A stretch of DNA of 64,000 bases from Ramazzottius varieornatus (lineage: Eukaryota; Tardigrada; Eutardigrada; Parachela; Ramazzottiidae), in assembly GCA_001949185.1 (NCBI GenBank), contig BDGG01000018.1, forward strand, positions 131,210 to 195,209, given 5' to 3'. The notes below the pieces were generated by a model. It was given only the letters and a program-made list of their open reading frames with translations. It was not told the origin of the DNA and ran no database searches. This document shows, piece by piece, positions 1 through 12,719 of this stretch. The number at the start of each line of letters is the position of its first letter. Position 1 is the first letter of the stretch. A program made the translations under genes and the position numbers.

Positions 1-1441
1 CACTCCCGAGTCCCTGTAGTTTGTTCCAGGATCGACGCGGGATTCAGCTCACTGGCTCAGATCCTAGAAGAGACTTTCCTCTCTCGTTCCGCCAGGACAG
101 TTTGACCAAAAAGGTGGGGACAGGCATAATCCCCTCGCAAGATTGAGGGCGCGGCCCGATGCAAGCACTACAAAGAAACACTGAAACCTTCACCCTATTT
201 CTGACCAACCTATGTCTAAACCCAGGGAGCGGCTGGGCATTTTCTTACTTGCAAAATTCCCTACCATCAAACCTAATCTCCCGGCCGGCTCCATAAAAAA
301 AGAGCAAAGCGTCAGCAAAATAGAAAAAGTTGGACCTGTCATCGGACGATTTGACTAATGTGTACATGTTGAAGGGTTAGCGGCGCAGAGAGACGGTATG
401 GAAGTAAGCAAGTGTGGCCTGTTGTCACTCTCTTACGCTTATTATGAAGCAGTGCAGATCTACAGTAGATGTCCATGCGCACTGTAAAAAGGTAGAGCAG
501 CAGACAATAGAGAGTTTCTGGATGGGATTCGCTTAAAGGGATGGGATGGGATTTATCCCATCATGGCGGTCTGCCTGCCACCTAATTGACTTGTGGGCCA
601 TTACGGAGATGCTGAGCTGGGTATGGGTAGTGGAGTAGACGGCGGAAATGAGAATTAGAAGTTAATGGCGCACAGTAGTGTTGAGGACTGCACCTATAGC
701 TATCAGCTGAGCAGCTGCTCGGATTGTCAAGCCAGCAATTATTTCCGGCCGTCGGTGTACAGTATAAAATGCCAGAAGGGTTGCCCGACCTGGGCCATTC
801 CCAAGATGCACCATCTGCTGAGTGGCTATTCCCTGCAGAGATTCATCCCCTTGCTGTTGGCGCATCCCCCCATGACGAGCTCAACACTGTGCTTACGGCT
901 AGACCAGCCTTGGATATAGCATTCCGGCCCACGGCAGTCTACGCCGCCATAAATTATTTAGACGTTCCCATATGCATGCACTCCTCTCTGGTAATCACTT
1001 TGATAGCCTCCATGGAGGTCCCTATCGGAACAGGCCTTGCTTAATCACATCAAACAAGACATTCTTTGGACTACTACACGCTCGACATTTGATAGCGGCC
1101 CAGCTACTGTTTGCTCCATCAGCGCCGGCGCCAACCATGAAAGTTGAGTGGCCTTCTTGCCCATGTGGAACACTGGCAGGTTGATCTACTGCACTCAACC
1201 AGTACATTATATGGTTATCACATTTTGATGAAGCGCGACTTTATTGCCATCATATTGTCATCCTGGCGGTATTGCCATCGTGCTCGACGTTGTATGATCT
1301 GCTAGTGGCAACCGACTTGTTCCTTTAAAGAGACAAACTGTTTCCCTTTCTTTGACCACTGCCGATCGACGCCAGGTATGCAAGTCTATGGCCATTGAAT
1401 TGAAACGATAGAATGATCGGACTTGGTTTACAGCGCGGTCA
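1..1441. other. No gene recognised (left edge)
   Basis: Only short overlapping open frames on both strands, with no family resemblance and no convincing splice-linked exons. The stretch just upstream of 1454 should hold the 5' part of the GPCR gene, including a signal-peptide exon, because the first recognisable exon has no hydrophobic leader. I could not identify that exon. Confidence 0.4.
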
Positions 1442-1453
1442 GTGCGGCTGAAG

Positions 1454-4400
1454 ATGGCGGTGTCGCAGTGGCAGTCGCGTCACCCGCAGAACCAGTCGGA
1501 ACAAATCAGGATATCCTCGGAGAAGGAGTTTGAGTGTCGCCACCAGACGGACTTGGACAACCTAGTTAATATGGGTCTTCCGACCACGGCAGAGAGTGCG
1601 ACACAACACTGGGCCTTTTGCCCTCGAGAATGGGATCTGCTGGCATGCTGGCCGCCGACGGTAAGCCACATAATGTGTTTCTTTTTGTCTCCGTAGCCTT
1701 GATGGTGGCGCCAGCCATCCCTTAGATAAACATTGGCCATTATTGCCCAAAAAAATTACCGGCTACCCCCATCGCGCTGGCGGCAGCCATCATTGAACTC
1801 AAAGAGAAAGATAAGGTTATCGATTGTCTTGTAAGCTGATAACAGACTAGGGTGTCATCGCTCTGTTTTCGGCAGTCTCGCCAAGCACCATAATAAGCGC
1901 TCTGCTCTTTGCTTTGCAGCTTCCCAACGCTACCGTCAATATACCCTGCCCAGATTACGTCCAAGGATTCCATCCTCACGGTATGATCCTCCTGCTATTT
2001 CTTTCTTGGGCCCACAGACGATCAACCGTTTACAGAAAGCAGTCGCGTCTGCCTTTTTATACTTTGTATATTGCCAAATTGACAAAGTAGAAGGCCAGTG
2101 AAACAGTGAGATGGCAGCGCTCTAATCTTGTCTCATTAATGCAAAGATTGAGGCTCTAGGCCATGTTATACCATGTAGGCACAGCTCGTCACTATGTGGT
2201 TAGGTGCTTTAAAGGACAATCAAAACGTACAAGTCGAGATAAGGTATTGGTGACCTTCCAGGCTTTGCCAGCCGCTTTTGTACGGAGAACGGTACATGGG
2301 CCATGCGCTTTAGTGCAAGGTTTGGGGAATATCGCAATTGGAGTAACTATTCGCAATGCTACAACGTTTCATCGCCTATCAACGTCTTCAGCGTCGACAA
2401 CAACCTTTCCCCAACAACAACAACAAGAACACTTCCCCATCAAGAATCGCTGCACCACATCCGCCTGATGGCAGTTACCGGCTACACCGTTTCCCTGATT
2501 TCCCTGGTGGCCGCTGTCGCTATCTTACTTGCCTTCAAGTGAGCTCCCTGACAGGCAATCTTATTGTTTTAAGAATACCTGTGAAAAAGAGCTGACCTAA
2601 GACCAACACTGAACAGCTCATTATTGAACCTTCTGCAACAACTTTTTATGTGAAGCAAAGTAGAGTGCCGATGCTGTATTGCCATGCAATGTAGGGTACA
2701 GTTGGTGGGTGAGAAGTGCAGTGTCAGAAGTAGAGAGGCTTTGTGTGTTGCAGGAGACTTCACAATGGACGGAACATCCTTCACATCAACCTCTTTCTTT
2801 CCTACATATTCCGCGCTATCGCAACCATGATTGCTCGCAATGACATTGAAACGGAGCCCGGCTCTTTGCTGGCCTCGACAGACTACTATAACACCAACGT
2901 GAGTACACATGATAACTGAGTACTGTCCTGTCTCCATAGCCATGGCCATACGGCACTTGCACCTTCGGGCCTACGCTACCATGACGTCTGTCAGACTGGG
3001 TGGCCTGACGCTGGGCTGTAATGACCTTTGCCTTTTTGATGACTTTAGGGAGTTGCTTGTCGCTTTCTGACATCCGTCTTGCACTATGCACTTATGGCCA
3101 ATTACTTTTGGATATTTGTGGAGGTACGTTTGCATGTGCTTGATGACCCTTTGCAACCGATAATACCGTAGTCGCGTATTGACCCAAGACATAGGCGCTG
3201 CTTCCCTCTGCCTTTCAGGGCTTCTACCTCAACAACGTCATCTCCTCCATATTCAAAGATCATTCCAAGCCGTGGATCATTCGGCTGTACATCGTCGGTG
3301 GCTGGTTTCCACCCTTCCTCTTTGTCCTGACCTGGGCTTTGGTCCGTCAGATTCACTACAACACACAGTGCGTATAATTGTCATAAGCTGTTAATCATTT
3401 TCCTCTTCTTGCACTGAGCTGGAGACATTGCTCAGATGTTCATGTCGACCGCCGATGATATTGAGGTGCATTTAGGTGTTGGCTGACTCACGAAACTGCA
3501 CAACTCAAGCAGGTCTTCTGGATTATGCGAGGACCCATAACTGCTACAATTGTGGTTAGTATGATTAAGAAGCCAACTGGAAGATTGTCTGTCATATTCC
3601 GCTTCTTCATGCAGGAGGGACTTATACCATGGTTATATGGTGTCAGGATTGGTAAACTGCCTTTACATTGCAGATGAACCTGTTGTTCTTTCTGAATATC
3701 GCCCGGATATTACTGAAGCAGTTTCAGCTGAGAGCGGCGCTATCGGAAGATGAAAGCTCAGCTCAGAAACTCAATTACATCAAGTACCGGAAAATGGCCA
3801 AAGCCACCTTGGTCCTTCTGGCCCTGTACGGTATTCATTTCTTCGTCTTGATCTTTGTGGCGGCGTTCAGCATCAGCACGGAAGCAGAGATCATCTGGCT
3901 TGCCACTGATCAATTTTTCAGCTCCTTCCAGGTAACTCAGAAGCCGACCCGACAATTTGCCGAACTGGCTGATTCCCTGCATTTCCTTCTCCCTCCCTCT
4001 TCAGCACACTGAGCCAAATTCAGACTAGATCTTTTTCTCTAATCATGAAACATCAGTTGCAGTCTGACATTCAGTATAGATCTACGATGTCGATGGAAAT
4101 GACCCTTGTGTAATGTCATGTATTTGCAGGGACTTCTGGCTTCCATCTTGTTCTGCTTTGCCAACGGGGAAGTGCGCAGTGAAATGGCCAAAGTGATGTA
4201 CCATCATACAGGACGGTCATTTGGCAGTATGCGACGAACCAGCAGTCACTTGTCCAACCACACCAGAATACAGACGGCACAGTGCACCAGGCAGAACTCG
4301 CTGGTGCGACCGGCGGAGAGTATCAGGCTGGAACCTCAGCACGCCATATATTCGCCTCTGCCCAAGGACACATTCCCTCCTTGTACTTCCCAGCTGGCCA

Positions 4401-4501
4401 GTCCGCCCTCCTACGAATCTCTCTGTCTGACACACTGCCATACAGCCAACAACTCCGACGATGAAACGGAAGATGACCAGAAACGTCGTCCAACAAAATA
4501 A
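1454..4501 (+). CDS. Class B (secretin-like) peptide-hormone GPCR
   Basis: Cell-surface receptor for a peptide hormone, coupling to G proteins. Exons read as 1454-1660, 1920-1980, 2262-2538, 2754-2898, 3049-3123, 3219-3371, 3436-3465, 3510-3554, 3674-3931 and 4130-4501. All junction phases agree and give about 540 aa. The extracellular hormone-receptor domain shows the family cysteines (CPREWDLLACWP, IPCPDYVQGF, ASRFCTENGTW, WSNYSQCY). Then follow TM1 (GYTVSLISLVAAVAILLAF), the RNILHINLFLSYIFRA signature, NYFWIFVEGFYL in TM3, FFLNIARILLKQ, and GLLASILFCFANGEVRSE at the end of TM7. The tail is Ser/Thr-rich. The second-loop Cys is kept but the usual following Trp is Met in this splice model. 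The start at 1454 is the first ATG in frame; no signal peptide is visible, so a 5' exon is probably missing. Relatives include PDF, DH31/calcitonin and CRF receptors; I cannot tell the ligand. Confidence 0.88.
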
Positions 4502-5059
4502 GGCGCATTTGCTTATATCATATATTTACTGATTTACTCACCTGAAGCTGCATCTTGGCCGCATTTGGCCTTCTCTGATGATTGCAGTGACCGAACTCAC
4601 CCATAATCGACCTTTGACGCTTTCTGCCTTCTTCAGTGACATTTGGAGAGGCTGAACATGCTGTACTCGTACCCTTACCGTTTCGTCAAGTGCGTCCGGG
4701 GAAGTCTGCATGACGCGTACGTCTCGAGTCAACCTGCGGCATCGCTGCAGAAAATTTCTTTGGAATTAAAGAAAAGCGCTGTAAAAGCCCGTGACAGTTC
4801 CTCCACTGAACAAACGGCAACTTGGCGGAAAAATTCGCTGCCGGACGGAACCGAATTCAGGCAAGAAGGGCAGAGAGCAGCCAAGCTGAACTGCTGAATG
4901 GTGGTGAACCAGTCCGTCGAACCTTATGCAAAAGAATGACTTTTGTCACTGAGATACATACGTCATCGAGGCCGGGCTTTTTTTGTATCTGCAGTATATG
5001 ATAAACACAAGCGCGAAACATCCCTTAAGGCGTTGGAGGGGCAAAAGTTGGACCGCGGT
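4502..5059. other. Intergenic, nothing recognised
   Basis: Follows the GPCR stop codon. Two open frames of 68 and 84 codons are present, but without motifs or splice context I do not call them genes. A poly(A) signal is not obvious. Confidence 0.4.
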
Positions 5060-5335
5060 TCAACTGCACGCATAGGTTTTCCTGTCCCATACACCATGGC
5101 ACACGAGCTACAGTGGGCAGGATACGGTCCCAAGCGCTCAGTCTATTAGGCCACGATCAGCTGATCGGTGAACCAAGGTAGTAATGTGGCAGTACCACTA
5201 ATCGACCGTACACCACACAGTCGGCTGGGATGACGTAGCGATCAGTCAGAATTCAGATGCGACGAAACGCAACCTGCTCACTGTAGCTCAGGTGCCATGG
5301 CCAATGGGACAGGAAAACCTCTGACTGCACCCCTA
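5060..5335. mobile_element. Palindromic MITE-like element
   Basis: The ends are inverted copies of each other. GGTTTTCCTGTCCCAT followed by CCATGGCAC at about 5072-5102 is matched in reverse at about 5290-5315, and the similarity continues inward through GAGCTACAGTG. The ends sit about 275 bp apart with no coding capacity. The inner part contains the palindrome GATCAGCTGATCGG at about 5155, which recurs in other repeats of this window. Typical of a non-autonomous DNA transposon or foldback element. Confidence 0.6.
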
Positions 5336-5859
5336 TGATGACGTGCTTCGCGAAGTTCATGAAGCATTACAGTACATACCTCGTTCCGCGCGGAGCCTCT
5401 CTGTCATAGGCTCCGTACCTTTTAATGCTGATCTCTGAAGAAATATCAAGTTAACGCTTAGCAAAGCTCTGTAACTTTTCGCGAATCAGACGACATACGA
5501 CGCTGGTTTTTCCTAACTGGCACTCTGGCTCATCGTCGAGTCATCGGAACATTTTGACCCTTTTTTTACCCTTTTTTGACATGAGCTTTCAGGGAATATT
5601 CAGATACGCTGGGCACTTAAATGGAAGGTTTTACCAGTGTCCACAAGTTAAGCAGGCCACTGGCTAGACGAAGGATGGTCGATTGGCTTGGCAGGTAAAA
5701 ACTATTAATAGTATGTCATTATGGCTTTGGGTGAGTCATAGAGGACAATCGCCGGCACGCCGGAAACAGCTGATTCAACGAGCGTTTTACCCTCAATAAC
5801 GTGCTCTACTGTGCATTAGAAAATGATTATCCGCCCTGAATTTTGACGTCACTTCCGCT

Positions 5860-5990
5860 CCCTGCGGTGTCTTCCAGGATTTTATTCCGCCGATTCAGTC
5901 TATCTCAGTGTGTGGAGCAAACTCTCCTCTATCTTTCTGTCGTATTTGTTTGAAGATCAGAGTGGACAGACTGGCGTAAATCCCGTCAGT
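5860..5990. repeat. Terminus of the 47.3-kb MITE family (solo copy)
   Basis: The sequence from TTCCGCCGAT-CAGTCTATC to GTGGACAGACTGGCGTAAATCCC matches, in the same order and spacing, the right terminus of the element ending near 47890. I found no matching left terminus nearby, so this looks like a solo or truncated copy. Confidence 0.5.
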
Positions 5991-6659
5991 AAAGTGGCAA
6001 AGAAAGAAGGCCGAAGCGGCATCAGTTGGTTGCTGGCATGGGCAGACAATGAGCATAACAGCCAGAAGAAGCATGACCTTATAGCCTTTTCTGGTTATCA
6101 CACAGTCAGGAGGAAAAGTCTGGGGCCGGGGATGATCGGTCAAGCGCAAGCTTATGCTTATCCAGGTTAGAGTGGACAAGATCGACGTCGGCTTCACTTG
6201 CAGGAAAGAAGCCTAGCTCGTCTGCAGTCTTCCACTGTCTAAAGCAACGTATACTGCTTCTGCGCTGACGACTTCATTTGTATCGAAAAAGGACGAAAAG
6301 GACGAGATTGTCGGAAGCAGCCATGCAGCTTTGACTAGAGAGGTTCATGATTAATATATCACCACCAGGGAAAAAAGAAGGGTGCCATATCGCACAATTA
6401 CTGGACGCCACAGGAAGGTGTCAGATTGTCTGTTGCGCATGGTCCGTGATGTCCTGCTTCCTCTTTCGGTGTTTGTTTGGTTAGGAGAGAAGGATGTCCT
6501 GGCACTGAGACGGAGGTCATGCACTGTGAGCTTCCCCCTTGCAGCTGCCATCTTTGATAACTCTTGTTGTTGAACTTCCCACCACCATCGTTCTCCGCTG
6601 CTGAAAGTGAAGAAAGCACTGGAAAGACTGTCGCTGATGTCAGACCCAAGTTTGTGACT
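5991..6659. other. No clear gene; region downstream of the receptor remnant
   Basis: On the minus strand this lies just after the donor-like end of the receptor remnant at 6660. An intracellular domain would be expected here if the receptor were complete. Only short frames occur, one with a weak hydrophobic stretch near 6360-6400. No kinase-like or cyclase motif is visible. Confidence 0.35.
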
Positions 6660-7834
6660 TACGTGCGTAGGGACTGTCGGACTTTAAGTAGCGCCAACAG
6701 GAAGACAAGGCACAGTAGAGCCATGGTCAGCGCCACCGCAATAGCCATATCCGTGCTGCGCTTTCCTGTAGGCAAGCAAGCTCCGTTATGGGTCGTAGAG
6801 TATGGCCACTTTTGATAATTCAAAACGCCGCAATCTATAAAGGGGACAAATGATTGATCCACAAACAAAATATGCGGAAGAACCGAAAGGACAGATGCTG
6901 TAAGCATGCTCCTCACAAAGAACTTCCGTAAGGTGCTGCCGAAAACAATGTACAGTATCACTACGAATAGATAATCTGTAGTACCAGTAGTATGTAATAT
7001 CGATAGATACCATGGAAGAGAAGGATCTTCTTACCCCGAGTCTCTTTGTCGATTTCGTTGAGTATGGAGTTGTAGTCAGTCTGCGGCGAGAATCCATCGA
7101 CCGCGATCAAGCTGACGTTCGACCTCAGTAAGAAGCTCAACGATCCCCGCATGATTTGCGCTATAGTATCGAACAGCGGGTTGCGATAGGCGTCGCAGAC
7201 AATGGTTACAGTTGTCCAGATTGAAGTGCTGCAACAAGGCGGCAAACAACTTGGTGGAACTGACCATGGCTGGTTTGCCTGCGGCACCACACTCGATCCT
7301 CGTAGGCCATTTGACCTTGTTTTCTATGTCAGCTGCCGGTGTCGAGCTACAATTATAGACATAATTCATCGTGCCAGTTCATGGAGCCTTCATATACTGC
7401 CATTGCCACCTTATGACAAACTTTCGGAGGTTAGTCGCTAGAGTGGCCGAGCCATGGCCATCGCAATCTAAAATTAAAAGGCATAACAAGGGATCAGAAG
7501 AGTGACTTGTAGGCTTCAGTGAGCTACTTATGGCATTTAGCAGGACATTTGTGATACCTGCGACAGTGTTCAGGAAGAGGGTCAGATTGGCGCGGCGCCA
7601 TCGCTCCTCATTGCGGTAATAGTATTGGGCCATGACGTCGTCGCTACTGTCCATCCAGTCGGCACATTCCAAGAAGCGAGCGTCTGTCAAAATATTGTGG
7701 CTGACATTCAAGTTGGGGTATAGCCTTCGGATATCCGACATTGAACTCTCGTAGGCGGGTCCCACATAAAACAAGGCCCCCATGTCATAAACATAGTACA
7801 GGCTTAGAGAAATGATTTCGATATGAAGCACCAT
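6660..7834 (-). pseudogene. Broken receptor, guanylyl-cyclase-receptor-like ectodomain
   Basis: Exons on the minus strand: 7834-7558, 7467-7410, 7346-7035, 6960-6917, and about 6836-6660. They encode an N-terminal ligand-binding lobe (YVGPAYESSMSDIRRLYP), then DCDGHGSATLATNLRK, then TIVCDAYRNPLFDTIAQIM, VILYIVFGSTLRKF, and a juxtamembrane Cys pair before a TM helix (AIAVALTMALLCLVFLLALL). The order and motifs fit the ANF_receptor fold of natriuretic-type receptors. The reading frame shifts by one base near 7220, between LLQHFN and the TIVCDAY block. The exons for the second half of the ligand-binding domain, present in the 51-kb relative, have no room in the roughly 80-bp gap before the TM exon. 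I therefore read it as a pseudogene; an assembly error could explain the frameshift but not the missing exons. Confidence 0.6.
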
Positions 7835-8780
7835 TGAGCTCGAACCCGAGCCCGGAAAAGCAGGCAGACCCCGAGCTCAGATTTCCACGCCGCTGCTTTA
7901 CCGGGGTATCTACGTATACAGCAACATCATCAGTCCAGCTAAAACAAACACTTAACAAGTACCGAAAGGTGACTTTCTTGCGCAGGAAATGCTTGTGCGG
8001 CAGATTGTCCCTGACGTGCAGTCCAGGCATTGATGCATATAGCTACTGCAGTGAACTCCAGTTAAGGTTCTACTGGATACCAATAAATCCATTGACGTTT
8101 AATTTCGGAGCTTCCGCGGACCGAGCGAATGGTCCTGCGAGCAGAAGAAACAGCACGAATACACCAGTGTATGATCAGAAGCGAGCTTACAGTAGAGTTT
8201 TACGTCGCTCTAATCAAGCAGAGTGCACAAGGTAGAAGAAATTTACATTATTCGTAAGTGCCTCGAAGAGGATAAAAACTACCTAGCAAAATAACGGAAG
8301 AAGTGTGTTCCGTTTGGGCCGGACAGGTGCCCAGAGCGCACTTATCTCAACCGGCGCTTACGTGGCCGAGCGCATGCTGTACGCCGGTACCTAGCTTTGC
8401 TGGTGCACGAGCAAAGAGTTTGCATTTGCACATTATAGACGATAAAATTTCATTGCTGCTACGCAGCTCTTTTTAAGACTCAATTCAAACAAATTTACCT
8501 CCCACCCTCCTGGTAAGGTGGTATGAATGTAATTAATTTCTTGAAACATCAAAAAAGATTTCAGTCCTCTCTTACTCGACACGCTCTTTCGAATGAGCTA
8601 TTCTTGTCCAGGGATGAGAATGTCTCTGAAGCGAGATATCGCACATCACGGACCAAAAATTCCAAATTCCCAGACCAAAAATTCCAAAATCATCGAAAAG
8701 CATGGCCCCTAAGGTAACTTTTCGCGCCCATTCCAGTGCCAGTCCAAGCATCCGGACTCCGGTCACGTGACGACAACACA
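7835..8780. other. Intergenic, nothing recognised
   Basis: An open frame of 133 codons (7834-8235, +) overlaps the receptor start in the opposite direction and has no motif, so I treat it as chance. A short direct repeat of GACCAAAAATTCCAAA lies at 8652-8690. Confidence 0.35.
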
Positions 8781-9053
8781 ATTAAGTCTGCTCGCAGAGG
8801 GCTTCTAGGGTAAGATTTTCTGACAAGTTTGCAACCGAGGTCACCAACAAACTTCTGCTCTTCGACCCTAGAATTTTAACAGAAAAGTGATAATAGTCCA
8901 GCTGCCGCGTAGTGTGTTTGGGTTCCCAGACGTCCACCATAGCCCGTACTGTACGTTCCAGAGGCCAGACGCCGCCAGAGCACGGAGGCGGCGAGGCTGC
9001 CAGAGTGCGCTGCGGCAGGGACACAGAGGGCGTAGCCACTGTTTCGAGTCCGT

Positions 9054-9647
9054 TCAGAAAGGTATCCAATAGCCAACTCCACTGGAAAAGGTTTTGGGTT
9101 CTCCGGTTTTCCTATGGCACACAGAGACGCGAAGTCGAGAGTTAAAAGATGAGACAGGAGGCACCGGAAGCGCCTGTATCTTGTGCAATGTCTCCCAATA
9201 ATGACCGACCTCCCCTATCCTTCCATTCAAAAATTCGTATGTTCCAATACAGTTATCCAATCTGAATTTGTTGAACAGGGTTATAAACAAGATTTCTTCT
9301 ATCCGGTTACGTGACTTACGAGGAACACGATCAGCAAAGCAACTGTCACGGTACATTCTGCCGGCGTCGAAAACTAGCCTTTTTTGGGGCCCGCGTAGAT
9401 TGGCCCACGCGTCGACTAAGATGTTGTCTTCGTTGTTCAGAAATAGAACACATACAAGCTGGTCGCTCGCCTTAGGCTCGCTCGCAGCTTGCCGTGAGTG
9501 GGTACCGTGGATCCTGAATTTTGTTTTAAATAAAAATTGGTTGGTTGTTTCAGCTGGTAGGATAGGAGTGGTTATGTTTTGCAGGTCGAAGAAAACGAGA
9601 TTAAGGTCCTTGCGTTTCGATTCTGAAAAACAGGGTTTATAAAACAT
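9054..9647 (-). CDS. Unknown protein, repeat-associated (197 aa)
   Basis: The longest uninterrupted frame in this repeat-rich stretch, of unrecognised family. The middle reads VLVDAWANLRGPQKR-like and is followed by RIEEILFITLFNKFRLDN and a Cys/Tyr-containing block. No signal peptide, TM segment or known motif. A DNA copy with about 85% identity by eye lies in opposite orientation at 12.85-13.13 kb and carries a frameshift plus stop codons. Neighbouring minus-strand frames at 9842-10138 and 10349-10582 may belong to the same decayed unit. It could be a lineage-specific gene family or part of a transposon. The start shown is the first available codon, not supported by context. Confidence 0.3.
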   Translation of the reverse strand: MFYKPCFSESKRKDLNLVFFDLQNITTPILPAETTNQFLFKTKFRIHGTHSRQAASEPKASDQLVCVLFLNNEDNILVDAWANLRGPQKRLVFDAGRMYRDSCFADRVPRKSRNRIEEILFITLFNKFRLDNCIGTYEFLNGRIGEVGHYWETLHKIQALPVPPVSSFNSRLRVSVCHRKTGEPKTFSSGVGYWIPF

Positions 9648-9841
9648 TTACTGAAACCTTTGAGGTTGCAGAGCTCGTGGCGGTTTGAGATAAGCCGTGG
9701 AATAAAGTACTGAAGTCGGCCATAATAGTTTGACTGGCAGTAATTAGCCCTCCAACTCAAAAAGAGCCGGCGCAGATGCGTTCCGATTGACTGATTGTTC
9801 GGAGTGATCGCCCTTCGCTAGCCGGGCATCGGCTACGCTTC

Positions 9842-10138
9842 TCAGTGCGTTTTGCAAGCCAGAATATTCCTGAAGGCAAATCGGAGAAGTTCGTAATCGT
9901 CAGAGAGTTTCTTTCGGGATTCACGTGTTTCCTGAATTGCGAGGCGAACTATTAATTGTAAATCTTCAAGCATTTCTAAATACAATCGTTTGGCCGAACT
10001 TTTGTTTATTAAAACCGTCCGCGCAAAACGCAAGGTGTCTATTCTAGCATACAGTAGAAAGAAGGTTGTGTTATGCAAAATTGCTGATGCGCATGATGAT
10101 GGAACGGTTCCGTAAGTATGGATTTTACAGGTTGACAC
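9842..10138 (-). other. Open frame of unknown nature (98 aa)
   Basis: Encodes a charged, helix-rich stretch (LEDLQLIVRLAIQETRESRK). It lies upstream of and co-directional with the 9054-9647 frame and may be an exon of the same unit. No family recognised and no confident splice sites. Confidence 0.2.
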
Positions 10139-12719
10139 TTATCGCACGACCGTACTCTTTGTGAGTACATTGCCTCATTTTTATTCGCATCCTAAATTTG
10201 ACGTTTCGTCTCTCGGGCTGGGAATTTTTTGTTTGCTCGTAACTCGATCTTGCCTCCAAAGCGAAATTAGTAACCAGCGGTCAATGAAAACCTATCACGG
10301 TAGAGCAAAGTTTTACGTTGACGGGTGGTTTTTCTGATATTCTGGATTTTATCTTTTTAGTGTAGACACGCACACGGCATTGGTCCAGAAATAAAATGGA
10401 GCTGTGAGGACAGATTCATCTTTCGAACCCATGTCAGATTTGTTTATCACCAGGGCGCTCGGAAAAATCAAAATGGCGTGGGCCAAATGCCAATATTCGA
10501 CAGTTCGAAATTTCGAAACATGCCTATTTGGTAGGACAGCCTCTTCCAAACGGCTTCGGTCAATTAAATACTGTGTACTCACAAAGCGAACGATACGATT
10601 TTGCGAACCCGAAAAGCTTCGTGCTGTGAGCTTTTTCTACCATTCGCACCGCTGTAGAAAAATTTGATGTTTAACGGTGAATAACGGTCGAAATCTATAT
10701 TTTGTTCTCACCGAAACAACTCCATCTTTCAGCAGCGATGTTGACAGAATACACCATCTCCCTTGCGCTGGTGTTCATTCAGCACTATTTTAGTTGAATT
10801 CATTACTTTTAGTCTAATCAAAGAATAAAGAAGTGGTGACAGGAGCCCACTGGTGGTGTTGCGAGTAATTGCGTTGGTGAGAGGATCCCTCTGCCAAGGT
10901 TTCTCCCCGCTTCTTGGCGTTTTCACTGTTTTTCACCCCGGCGAGAAAACCAGTATTTTACGGTGGAAAACAGTGAAATTTTGTTTTTCTTTCACCGCAG
11001 TAACTCTACTGCGTCGTAACCGCACCTTTTTTCTTTTGACGAGGAATTTTCGGAACAAACGCCTCCGCAAACCCCCTAACGGAACCGGCAGGCTGTGGTA
11101 TAATGAAAATATCAGATGCCATTGTAACTGGAAAAACTTTTGTCATCCGAACTCGGCTTTTTTCCGGTTAAGTAATCGGTTATCCGGTCGACGACTGTAG
11201 CCGGTACCATTGTTGCGCTGTGTTACGCAACGGATATGTTCGGATCTTGGCTCGTTGGATGCTTCCGAAAGCTTGCTCCGTCGAAGACTGGACAGTAAAG
11301 AACTTGGGAAAGGGACAGAGCACACCGAAAATATTTCGGCAATTGATTTGAACGAATAGACTCTGATGATACTGTCAACGGTTGTGGATTTTACACAATG
11401 AATTGACATCGTCGACACTGAATCCACTCAGCATACGTCTATGAAAAAAGCCCAATCTTTGCTGTATCGAAAGGCCTGGTTTGGGAACATTTTCAAATAG
11501 ATTTTGACCGAATGGCCTGCGTACTGGGGAATATAGATTCGTGTTAGTAGGCCAACAAGTGCAAAACGCAACAATTATGAGGGAACGCAACAATGGCACC
11601 GGATTTTCTAATTGCTCGTTACCCTTGCAACGCGTACTTTACGTTGAATAACATGTAGAAGTTGCGCGAGTCAGTGGGCAGCAGAGCTCGAAAGGTGGTG
11701 CACAGGACTTGACATACCACCGTCTCTAAACCATGCGTGACAGGCTCACTAGTGAAAGCTCCACAATTGTGACGTACAACTGTACTCCGTCATAATTGTT
11801 GCGCTATATTGATGGATTGATCCGCTATTGATTATATCATCAATCTTTATTGCAAGACAAATAATCTCTACTCAAAATATGAGGAAGCAGCGACACAAAA
11901 CAAACAGGCGTTACATGGACCTACCTTTCTTAACATCTAAAACATAAAACACTTCGTCCAGACCTTTCGTATCTTTGATCCGCTATTCGATAGACTAACA
12001 TACATGCAGTACTACGAAGAATACGTTGTCACAAATGTGAAACAGAGCAAGGCTACAACTGAACGCGTGACGATCTTTCGAGACCAGGTGACTACATCGC
12101 GACAGTTTTACCGGCTACAGACGGCTCCACCTCAAACCCATTTCCGGATGACTTGGTTAAAGTTTCGCCGGAGGATTTTGTCGATACCATGTAGTGCCAA
12201 TCCTTTTTCCACTACAACCATTGAGATTGCGATTTCTGTAGAATATTCAGGTCGCGCAGTTGTCGACATACAGTAGTGTGCACCCGGTTAAGACTGTGCA
12301 TTACGTGGCACCCATAACCAATCAAAACAGTGTGGCTGGCGGCACTGAGTGGAAAAAGATTGGCACTAGTACCATGCGGTGGACCTTTCCGAACTCGAAA
12401 CCTGTTTCACCTTTGACCAGTGAGCTAAACTTGTGTCCAAGCTTCCACGATGGCCATCTGAGGGCTGTTTCTAAAAACTGGCCGGCCATGCAACCCCGGA
12501 AAAGTCATATCCACAGAATAGCTTTCGATCCTAGGCAACTGGTCAGAAGTATATTCAACAGCTCTCATATGCCAAAAAAATGCACCAGAAAAAACAGAAA
12601 AAAATCCTTACCAAATTTGTGTGCAAAATTTTGGGCGATTTGGATCAGTAGTTTATGGCCGAAAAGATCAACAAAAAAATGGACAAAAAAGTCGTAGTTA
12701 TAGATTAGATCAGGAACAC
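10139..12719. other. Repeat-like intergenic DNA, no gene recognised
   Basis: Short frames on both strands without motifs. AT-rich and apparently made of old repeats, since the flanking segments at 9.1-9.5 and 12.7-13.3 kb are inverted copies of one another. I see no terminal repeats defining an element here. Confidence 0.35.

Noticed and set aside
7834-8235. 133-codon plus-strand frame
   Set aside because: Starts inside the receptor remnant on the other strand; no motif, hydrophobic leader or splice support.
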